NCBI GenBank assembly: GCA_910586645.1
Contig: CAJUIS010000013.1
Coordinates: 1-64,000 of the forward strand
Direction: 5' to 3'
Length of the DNA: 64,000 nucleotides
Origin: an uncultured Lachnospiraceae bacterium
GTDB lineage: Bacteria; Bacillota; Clostridia; Lachnospirales; Lachnospiraceae
A program made the position numbers and the translations under genes. How positions within the stretch are numbered: position 1 is the first letter of the stretch; the number at the start of each line of letters is the position of its first letter. A model generated the notes under the pieces. It ran no database searches, had not been told where the DNA came from, and saw only the letters and a list, made by a program, of their open reading frames with translations. This document shows, one piece after another, positions 35,060-42,312 of the stretch.

Positions 35060-38000
35060 GTGCATAAGCGGATAAAAGAACTTGCAGAAGGCAAAGTGGA
35101 ACGCAAAAGCCCTGCCGCAGAGTTTTCCGTCAGCCGGATTGAGATAGAAACTGCGGAGGGGAAGGACTTTAAAGGAGAGATTAAAGTTACAGGAAAAGAC
35201 AAAACTGCCGTGCGCGGAATTGTATATTCTTCCAATCCAAGGATGGAATGCCTGACAGAGGGATTTGACGGAGAAGAGGTCTGCATTTCGTATAAATTTC
35301 ATGGCGCCGGGCTTGTCTGTGGAGATGTGGAGACAGGGGAGTTTGTCTTTGTCTGTATGCAAAGAGAGTATACCGTTCCTTTTACGGTGACTGTGGGAAA
35401 GGCGTATGCCGGGACGATGCCGGAACGGATTCAGACGCTTTCGGATTTTGCGGGACTGGCGCAGAGAAACTGGAAAGAGGCCGGGAAATTATTTTATTCT
35501 CCGGATTTTTCCGGCATCTTAAAGCATTCCAGTGAAAAAGAAAGGCTGTTACATAAGGGGCTTGCAAAAGGGGTCAAAACAGACAGGAATCTGGAAGAAT
35601 TTCTTCTGGCATGCCGTTTGAAAGAGGCGGTCTTTGTGGAGATTGAACAGAAAGAATACGTTTTTTTTGGAGTGAAAGAGAAAATTTTCCAGGAAGCCGC
35701 AGTTACAAAGAATACCTGGGGCTACGTAGAAATTCATGTTTTCACCGACGCGGATTTTATCATTCCGAAGAAGCGATGGCTTTTGCAGGAAGATTTTCTT
35801 GGAAGCAGGGCGGATTTTGGTTTTTATCTGGATCCAAAGAAAATGCATGCGGGTAAAAATTTTGGCCGCCTGATTTTAAAAAGCGTGCATCAGGAAATTT
35901 CGGTTTCTGTCTGCGCTGTGTCATGGGAACGGGAAGAAGCGCGCAGTCCGGCGTACAGAGAGATTCAGAAGCGTCACGTAGAGCTGATGCAGATCTATGC
36001 CGATTACCGCCTGCGGAAAATCGTAACCGGAAGGTGGGCGTCGCTGTCCTGTAAAATACTGGATGAATTGACGGCTTTTGAACCGAAGAACGCATGGTAC
36101 CGGCTGTTAAAGGCCCAGACGCTTTGGACAAACGGGCAAAAACAGGAAGCGGAATGGATTTTAGACGAATTTAAGAGAAAGTTCAGAGACAGGAGGAGTC
36201 CCGTGTGGGGGTATTATATGTATATCTGCACACTGATGGAACGGGAAGAGCTTTATATCAGCCGTCTGACGGATGAGATAGAGCAGATTTATCTGGAATG
36301 CCAGGAAAATCTTTTGCTGTTTTGGTGCCTTTTGTTTCTGCGCAAGGATTATGAAAACAGTTATCAGAAGCTAAAAGCCCTGGAACGGCGGATTATGGAA
36401 GGGGCGGACAGTCCGCTTCTCTATGTGGAAGCGTATGAATTGTTTGCGGAGGAACCCTATCTGATAAGGCAGATTGGAGAGTTTGAGATAAAGATTCTAA
36501 ACTGGGCCAGGAAGCGGAAAATGCTGACAAAGGCGATTGTGGATCAGGTGATATCCGTGTTTCCGGAACGGCTTTTTTATCGGAAGACGGTTCTTTTGCT
36601 GCTGAAGGAATGTTACCATCTGATGGACTGTGCAAAGACCCTGCTCTATGAAAAACCCGGGGAGAAATGTCTGACAGATGAGAAAAGCGTATTGTCCGTT
36701 ATCTGCGGGTATCTGATCCGGAACCAGAAATGGGGAGAAGATTTTTTTGAGTGGTATGCGCTTGGCGTGGAAAAGAAGCTGCGCATTACCGGTCTGTATG
36801 AGGCGTATCTGATGTCGATGGACGCAAAAAGCGTACAGGAAGTGCCGCAGATTATACAGATGTATTTTAAATACAACAATCAGTTAGGAAACAGGCAGAA
36901 GGCTGTTTTATATGTAAATATGATTGCGGCAAAGGAGCGGCAGCCGGAGGCTTTCCGCCAGAATTATCCTGCGATGGAGAAGTTTGCATATGAACAGATG
37001 GAGCGCGGACGCATTGACGATAACCTGGCCGTGATTTACAAGGAAGTTCTTTCCTGCGGCATTTATTCCAAGCAGGTATCAGACGCTCTTTCCGGCGTGG
37101 TGTTTATGCACAGGCTGACCTGTTCCTGGACGGGAGCGCTTCGTGTTGTGGTCTGCCAGAAACAGACGGCAGGCCAGACAGTAGTTCCGCTTATCGATCA
37201 GGCGGCGTATTTTCCTCTGTATTCCAATGATTACAGCATATTGATTGAAGACCGCCAGGGAAACCGCTACAGCGGCAGCGTGGATTACCAGTTGGAAAAG
37301 CTGATGTATCCGGGCAGGTATTTAAAAACCTGCATGAAATATTCACCGGAAAAACTTCCCTATCTTTTTTACTATTTTTCAGAACGGACGGGCCAAAAGC
37401 TTTTTACGGAGAAAGATCTGGCATATATTCAGACGCTGATAGCAAGTGGGGAAACAGACGTTTCCTATAAGGCCAGACTGTTTCCAAAGATGTTTTCCCT
37501 TATGAATGAGTTTGGAAGGACAGAGGAGATGCAGCGGTCGCTTTTAAAGATGGATCCTGGTCTTTTAACGCAGGAAGAACGATGCTTTATTCTGAAAATC
37601 TGTATGGAAAACCGTCTTTATGACGTCGTTTACCAAATTGCAAAAGAGTATGGTTTTGGAAAAATTGCAGCGGAAATGAAAGTGCCGTTTTTAGATGACC
37701 GGATACGGAAACTGGATTTTGCAGAGGATAAGACGCTGCTGCTGTTTTGCATGGATACGTTTCTGGAAGGCAAATACAATGATGCGATGCTTGCGTATCT
37801 TTGCAGGTTTTATGCCGGGCCGGTAAAGCTTATGGAAAAAGTTTTTTTTAGCGCGCAGGAATTTGGCGTCTGTACGAAGGAAATTGCAGGCAGGATTTTA
37901 GTCCAGATGCTTTATACGGAAGAATGCCCGGATTGTGCAGACGATGTTTACAGAAGCTATAAAGACGGCGGAATCCGCAGGCTGAAAGAAGCTTATCTGA

Positions 38001-38641
38001 CATTTTTTTCTTACTGCAGCTTAGAGGAAGAAAGACGTATCCCGGAACATTTCTTTGACGATTTGCGGGAGTGGCATCTGGACGGAAGGGAAATGAACGG
38101 AACTTGCGCGCTTGCCCTGTTAAGACACTATACGAAGAATCCGTCTTTGATGCGGCGGGAGGAATCCCTGGTAAAGCCTCTGCTTGAAAAATATCTCTTT
38201 CAGGGGATGTATTTTGCATTTTACCGGAAGTTAAGCCGGGAGCTTTTGAAAAAATACCAGCTTTTCGATAAATATTATGTGGAATACAGGACAAGAAAGG
38301 ACAGCCGGGTATGGATCCGCTGCGCAGGGCGGAAAGAAGAGGTTTTGGAAGAGATGCCAGAAGTCTGCGAGGGATTTTTTGTGAAAAAGATGATTTTATT
38401 TTTTGGGGAGGAAATCCGGTATTCTGTTTTGGAAGAGACGGACGGAAAAATAGAAACGGTGCAAAGCGGCTCTTTGCGGTGCGAGTTTCAGAGAGATACG
38501 GAAAAAAAGGACCGCTATGAAAGGCTGAATGAAATGCTTGCGCTGCAGGAAGAAGGGGCCGGGGAAGAGCTTTTTAAAAAGATGGCGGAATATGAACAGT
38601 TGGATCGCATGACAAATGAAATGTTTACAATAATCAGGTAA
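35060..38641 (+). CDS. Giant DUF5717-like protein of unknown function
   Basis: Conserved but undescribed protein of 1193 residues; I recognise it as DUF5717-like from size and its DUF5716-like neighbour. It has no signal peptide or membrane helix, so it is probably cytoplasmic. Residues about 1-300 are beta-rich with Ig-like character (FKGEIKVTGKDKTAVRGIVY, VPFTVTVGKAYAG). Residues about 310-1080 are mostly helical with many aromatic residues and TPR-like pairs such as FEPKNAWYRLLKAQTLWTNG and KQEAEWILDEFKRKF. A C-terminal beta domain follows (VWIRCAGRKEEV, EIRYSVLEETDG). The start is GTG with GGGGAGACA before it. It is the first of five closely spaced genes. A scaffold role is a guess. Confidence 0.8.
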   Translation: MHKRIKELAEGKVERKSPAAEFSVSRIEIETAEGKDFKGEIKVTGKDKTAVRGIVYSSNPRMECLTEGFDGEEVCISYKFHGAGLVCGDVETGEFVFVCMQREYTVPFTVTVGKAYAGTMPERIQTLSDFAGLAQRNWKEAGKLFYSPDFSGILKHSSEKERLLHKGLAKGVKTDRNLEEFLLACRLKEAVFVEIEQKEYVFFGVKEKIFQEAAVTKNTWGYVEIHVFTDADFIIPKKRWLLQEDFLGSRADFGFYLDPKKMHAGKNFGRLILKSVHQEISVSVCAVSWEREEARSPAYREIQKRHVELMQIYADYRLRKIVTGRWASLSCKILDELTAFEPKNAWYRLLKAQTLWTNGQKQEAEWILDEFKRKFRDRRSPVWGYYMYICTLMEREELYISRLTDEIEQIYLECQENLLLFWCLLFLRKDYENSYQKLKALERRIMEGADSPLLYVEAYELFAEEPYLIRQIGEFEIKILNWARKRKMLTKAIVDQVISVFPERLFYRKTVLLLLKECYHLMDCAKTLLYEKPGEKCLTDEKSVLSVICGYLIRNQKWGEDFFEWYALGVEKKLRITGLYEAYLMSMDAKSVQEVPQIIQMYFKYNNQLGNRQKAVLYVNMIAAKERQPEAFRQNYPAMEKFAYEQMERGRIDDNLAVIYKEVLSCGIYSKQVSDALSGVVFMHRLTCSWTGALRVVVCQKQTAGQTVVPLIDQAAYFPLYSNDYSILIEDRQGNRYSGSVDYQLEKLMYPGRYLKTCMKYSPEKLPYLFYYFSERTGQKLFTEKDLAYIQTLIASGETDVSYKARLFPKMFSLMNEFGRTEEMQRSLLKMDPGLLTQEERCFILKICMENRLYDVVYQIAKEYGFGKIAAEMKVPFLDDRIRKLDFAEDKTLLLFCMDTFLEGKYNDAMLAYLCRFYAGPVKLMEKVFFSAQEFGVCTKEIAGRILVQMLYTEECPDCADDVYRSYKDGGIRRLKEAYLTFFSYCSLEEERRIPEHFFDDLREWHLDGREMNGTCALALLRHYTKNPSLMRREESLVKPLLEKYLFQGMYFAFYRKLSRELLKKYQLFDKYYVEYRTRKDSRVWIRCAGRKEEVLEEMPEVCEGFFVKKMILFFGEEIRYSVLEETDGKIETVQSGSLRCEFQRDTEKKDRYERLNEMLALQEEGAGEELFKKMAEYEQLDRMTNEMFTIIR

Positions 38642-38656
38642 ACCGGAGACAACAGT

Positions 38657-39877
38657 ATGGCAGAGAGGTATGTTGGAATAGATTTAAACGATAAGTATGC
38701 GATGATCAGTTATTATACGGAAGGAATGTCAGAGCCAGGGACATTTAGCATGGTGACGGGAAACGAGGTGTATCAGATTCCGGTCTGCATTTCCAAAGGA
38801 AAAGAAACATCGCAGTGGATTTATGGGGAAGAGGCCAGACGGAGGGCAAAAGAAGATAAGTCGTTATGCATTGACGGACTGTTAAAAAAGGCTCTTGCAG
38901 ATGATACGGCAGAGCTTTCCGGAACGGTTTACGATGTAAAAGAGCTTTTATTTCTTTTCTTAAAGAAACTTTTAAGCTTTCCGCCGCAGAGCGGCGGGCT
39001 TTGGCCGGATAAGCTTGTGATTGTGACAGAGAGCATGAATTTAGAATGCCGAAAGCTTTTCCGCCAGTTCGCAAAATGGGCGGATATTGCAAAAGACAGG
39101 ATTATGCTGCTTGATTACAGGGAGAGCTTTTATTATTATGCTTTAAACCAGGAGCCGGAACTTTGCCGGAATGACATTGCGCTCTATTATTATACGACGG
39201 GAAAGCTTTTGTTTTGGCGTCTTAAATCTGACAGGCAGACCGTTCCTCAGGTAGTGACAATAGAAGAGAAGCGTTATGAAGCAATGTTGAGGGAAAAGGA
39301 TGAGGAATTTACGGAGATTGTGGAAGCTTCGTTTTCCAAAAAACGGATTTCCTGCGTTTACCTGATAGGGGACGGGTTTGACGGCGGATGGATGAAAAAG
39401 TCTCTTTCTGCCGTCTGCCGCGGCAGGAGGGCGTTTATGGGAAAAAATCTTTTCAGCAAAGGAGCCTGTTACGGAGCGGCGGTAAAAACAGGAAAGAAAA
39501 ACTGGCCGTATGTGTATATGGGAGACAATGAGCTGAAAGTAAATGTCAGCCTTAAAGTGGAAAATCACGGGAAAGATGAATTTGTGACGTTGGTGACTGC
39601 CGGGGAAAACTGGTATGAGGCAGGCAGGGAGTGTGAAGTCATTTTAAACGGAAGCCCTTCGGTAGATTTCTGGTTTCAGGAGCCAAGAAGCAGCGAAGCG
39701 GCAGTGCATTCTGTGGAGCTTTCCGGATTACCGGAACAAAAAGACAGGACGGTTCGCCTTCGAATTGCCGCAAAGCCTGCGGCGCCGGATAAGATTTTGT
39801 TTCGCATTACAGACATGGGATTTGGAGAGATTTTCAAAGCGTCAGAGAAAGTCTGGGAATATGAGATTTTGGTTTGA
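38657..39877 (+). CDS. DUF5716-like protein with degenerate Hsp70/actin fold
   Basis: Protein of 406 residues that starts like an Hsp70/actin-fold ATPase: RYVGIDLNDKYAMISYY fits the phosphate-1 loop, and YLIGDGFDGGWMKKSL with FSKGACYGAAVK fits the adenosine motif and the following helix. The phosphate-2 loop, usually DLGGGT, is replaced by IALYYYTTGKLLFW, lacking the Asp and Gly residues. The last 110 residues form a beta domain (LKVNVSLKVENHGKDEF). It may therefore bind nucleotide without turnover, or bind none. It lies 15 nt after the DUF5717-like gene, with an ACCGGAGAC site. The DUF5716 name is from memory of the family pairing. Confidence 0.8.
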   Translation: MAERYVGIDLNDKYAMISYYTEGMSEPGTFSMVTGNEVYQIPVCISKGKETSQWIYGEEARRRAKEDKSLCIDGLLKKALADDTAELSGTVYDVKELLFLFLKKLLSFPPQSGGLWPDKLVIVTESMNLECRKLFRQFAKWADIAKDRIMLLDYRESFYYYALNQEPELCRNDIALYYYTTGKLLFWRLKSDRQTVPQVVTIEEKRYEAMLREKDEEFTEIVEASFSKKRISCVYLIGDGFDGGWMKKSLSAVCRGRRAFMGKNLFSKGACYGAAVKTGKKNWPYVYMGDNELKVNVSLKVENHGKDEFVTLVTAGENWYEAGRECEVILNGSPSVDFWFQEPRSSEAAVHSVELSGLPEQKDRTVRLRIAAKPAAPDKILFRITDMGFGEIFKASEKVWEYEILV

Positions 39878-39906
39878 CCGGAAAATTTGAGCTTTAGGAG
39901 GAAAGA

Positions 39907-40596
39907 ATGGGAAAATTGCTCTTATGCAGCCACAGCCTTGCTTCTGTGCCTTACTATATTGAAAATATGGCATTGAATATATATTCGCTGGAAGAAATGT
40001 GCTGTTACCTGAAACAGAATATTGATTTAATTGAGCCTTCCTTTATGGACGGGGAGCTTATTTTGTGGATAGAGACGGAATTAAAGCTTCCGGCGCTTGC
40101 AAAAAAGCTTGAGAAGAGAAAGAGGGAGGGCTGCAGCCTTGGGGAATTTGTGGCGGTTTTGGCATCGGGCTGCAGTTACTGCAAAGAAGAAGAAATACGG
40201 GATATGCAAAAGACGCTGGCTGATTTTGAGGATAAGAGTGAACTGGAATGCAGAAAAATCCGGACAGACCGCCTGCTTCAAAAAAAGCGGTATGGGGCCG
40301 CTGTTGCAGAATACCGGAAACTTCTGGCGCTTTGCGGCGCAGACAGTATCCTTGCGGGAAATATTTATCATAACTTGGGAACGGCATATGCAGGGCTTTT
40401 TCTTTTTGAAGAAGCGGCGGATTGTTATGGAAAGGCATTTGAGAGAAATAAAAATCCTGTTTCTGACAGCCAGAAAAAGATGGCGCTTGAGCTTTCCATG
40501 GAAATCAGGCCTTCCGCAGAACAGGAGCGTCTGGATGGGCCGCCGCAGGAAACGCTTTGGCAGTGGAAAGAGACATATTTGCGGAACTGTAAATAA
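39907..40596 (+). CDS. Small TPR-like protein of the DUF5717/DUF5716 operon
   Basis: Unrecognised protein of 229 residues, probably cytoplasmic. The C-terminal half shows a TPR-like array: LLQKKRYGAAVAEYRKLLAL, then IYHNLGTAYAGLFLFEEAAD with CYGKAFERNK. The N-terminal half (about 1-120) is helical with several Cys residues and the opening LLLCSHSLASVPYYIENM. It has a strong TTAGGAGGAAAG site. It lies 29 nt after the DUF5716-like gene and 14 nt before the membrane coiled-coil gene, so it is likely part of the same complex or pathway. TPRs bind proteins; its partner is unknown. Confidence 0.78.
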   Translation: MGKLLLCSHSLASVPYYIENMALNIYSLEEMCCYLKQNIDLIEPSFMDGELILWIETELKLPALAKKLEKRKREGCSLGEFVAVLASGCSYCKEEEIRDMQKTLADFEDKSELECRKIRTDRLLQKKRYGAAVAEYRKLLALCGADSILAGNIYHNLGTAYAGLFLFEEAADCYGKAFERNKNPVSDSQKKMALELSMEIRPSAEQERLDGPPQETLWQWKETYLRNCK

Positions 40597-40610
40597 GAGA
40601 GGTTTAGAAT

Positions 40611-41783
40611 ATGGGATTTTTTAAGAGAAAGAAGCAGAAAAGACAGGAGGAAGAAAGAATCCGGAAGGAAAACCTGATTGCCGGAGTGGAAGGAGTGTTG
40701 GAAGACGCTTTTGATAAGAAAAAAGTCCAGAGCTACATTATGAACTGCTGCGAACAGATGGCAGAGGCAAATAAAGAGCTGGAGGAAGAACAGGCTGAAT
40801 ACCGGATTATTACGGAATATCTCAATGATATTCAGACAATTGAGAATCTGCCGGATGAAGAGATGGGAGAAGTCCGCGGCGCGGCGGAGAGCGTGCAGAG
40901 TTTAAACCGCCAGAGAGACGAATATCAAAATTCAGAGAAAAAGATTTCAGACGTGCAGTTTGTACAGATACAGCAGGAAGAAGAAAAGATTCCGGACGCA
41001 ATCAACCGCCTTAAGTCGAATGAAGCTTATCAGAATAAAGTAAAAAAGGATATGAATTATCTGGAAGGAGAAAAGACAGAGTGGTATTACAATAAATATG
41101 ATTTGCTTCATCAGCAGAAAATTTTAAAAAACGCTTCCTTCGTTCTGCTTGGGCTGGTTATTATAAGCATGGCGGTCATTCTCGTACTGCAGATAGGATT
41201 CCGGGAAGATACGGCGTATGCCTGGATTTCGGTTATTTTTATTGCCGCAGTGTGCGGGTTCGGCATATATTTTAAAATGGCATATAATGAGACGGAAATC
41301 AGGCGGTCAGAAGTGAATATGAATCATGCGATTGTGCTTTTAAACAAAGTTAAGTTTAAATATGTCAGCGTAACGAATGCGGTGGACTATGCCAGAGAAA
41401 AGTACCATGTCAAAAATGCATATGAATTTAATTATCTCTGGGAACAGTATTTGAATGAGGTTAAAGAACGGGAAAAGTTCCGGCAGGCCAATGAAGATCT
41501 GCAGTATTTCAGCAAAAAGCTGATACGGATTTTAAACGGCTACCGGCTGTATGACGCAGGCGTCTGGGTGAACCAGGCATCTGCCCTTGTAGACAAAAAA
41601 GAAATGGTGGAAGTAAAGCACAATCTGATTGTACGCAGGCAGAAACTGCGTTCCCAGATTGAATATAATGTAGAAAATATAAAAAACCGGCGGCGGGAAG
41701 TGGATGAAATCCTGGTCAAAGAAAAAATAGATACGCCCCAGATTCGTCAGATTATCCGGTCGATTGATAAAAATATCGGTTAG
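40611..41783 (+). CDS. Membrane protein with coiled coils, DUF5717/DUF5716 operon
   Basis: Unrecognised protein of 390 residues. It has a highly charged helical N-terminal part with heptad-like coiled coil (about 5-170), two adjacent membrane helices (about 176-197 and 203-222), then a second coiled-coil region (about 225-385, EVKEREKFRQANEDLQYFSK and RRQKLRSQIEYNVENIKNRR). With a tight helical hairpin in the membrane, both coiled-coil parts should lie on the same side, probably the cytoplasm given their Lys/Arg content. It may tether the other operon products to the membrane (inference). An AGAGAGGTTTAG site precedes the ATG. Confidence 0.78.
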   Translation: MGFFKRKKQKRQEEERIRKENLIAGVEGVLEDAFDKKKVQSYIMNCCEQMAEANKELEEEQAEYRIITEYLNDIQTIENLPDEEMGEVRGAAESVQSLNRQRDEYQNSEKKISDVQFVQIQQEEEKIPDAINRLKSNEAYQNKVKKDMNYLEGEKTEWYYNKYDLLHQQKILKNASFVLLGLVIISMAVILVLQIGFREDTAYAWISVIFIAAVCGFGIYFKMAYNETEIRRSEVNMNHAIVLLNKVKFKYVSVTNAVDYAREKYHVKNAYEFNYLWEQYLNEVKEREKFRQANEDLQYFSKKLIRILNGYRLYDAGVWVNQASALVDKKEMVEVKHNLIVRRQKLRSQIEYNVENIKNRRREVDEILVKEKIDTPQIRQIIRSIDKNIG

Positions 41784-41795
41784 AAAGCAGGGAAA

Positions 41796-42257
41796 ATGAA
41801 TAAGAGTGAAAAAGCAAGAGAACTGTTTATGGAAGGATACAACTGCGCGCAGGCCATAGCTGGCGCTTATGCGGAAGAAATGGGTATGGAGTTTGATACA
41901 GCCGTAAAGATGGTATCTTCTTTTGGAGCGGGAATGGGCAGGCTGCGTGAGGTCTGCGGAGCGGTGAGCGGAATGCTTTTTGTGGCGGGAGCGCTGTATG
42001 GATACAACGATCCCAAAGATTTATCTGCAAAAAAAGAACATTATGAAAGAGTCCAGTTTCTGGCCGGGCAGTTTAAGGCGGAGGCAGGAAGCATTATCTG
42101 CAGGGAACTGCTGGGAGCGGAGGGGAAAGATACAAGCCCTTCTCCACAGGAAAGGACAGAGGAATATTATAAAAAAAGATCCTGCCCGGATAAAGTCGCC
42201 CTTGCTGCAGACATAATGGAAAAATATATGCGGAACGAGTATATAAACAGCTTGTAA
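41796..42257 (+). CDS. C_GCAxxG_C_C family putative redox protein
   Basis: Protein of 153 residues of the C_GCAxxG_C_C family, thought to be redox-active or metal-binding from its conserved cysteines. Seen: EGYNCAQAIAG, FGAGMGRLREVCGAVSGM, a Cys in AGSIICRELLG and another in KKRSCPDKV, spaced as in the family. There is no signal peptide. It starts 12 nt after the membrane coiled-coil gene and may ride on the same transcript; similar genes occur in many other contexts, so a functional link is not established. Confidence 0.85.
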   Translation: MNKSEKARELFMEGYNCAQAIAGAYAEEMGMEFDTAVKMVSSFGAGMGRLREVCGAVSGMLFVAGALYGYNDPKDLSAKKEHYERVQFLAGQFKAEAGSIICRELLGAEGKDTSPSPQERTEEYYKKRSCPDKVALAADIMEKYMRNEYINSL

Positions 42258-42280
42258 TTTAAAGGAATTAGTGGTATGGT
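42252..42280 (+). promoter_or_regulatory. Promoter of the large Fn3 protein gene
   Basis: TTGTAA (42252-42257), 17-bp spacer ending in TGG, and TATGGT (42275-42280), so the -10 is extended but imperfect. It overlaps the stop codon of the preceding gene. Confidence 0.5.
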
Positions 42281-42312
42281 ATTTTCTGAATGTAAAAGGA
42301 GGAGATAAACAT

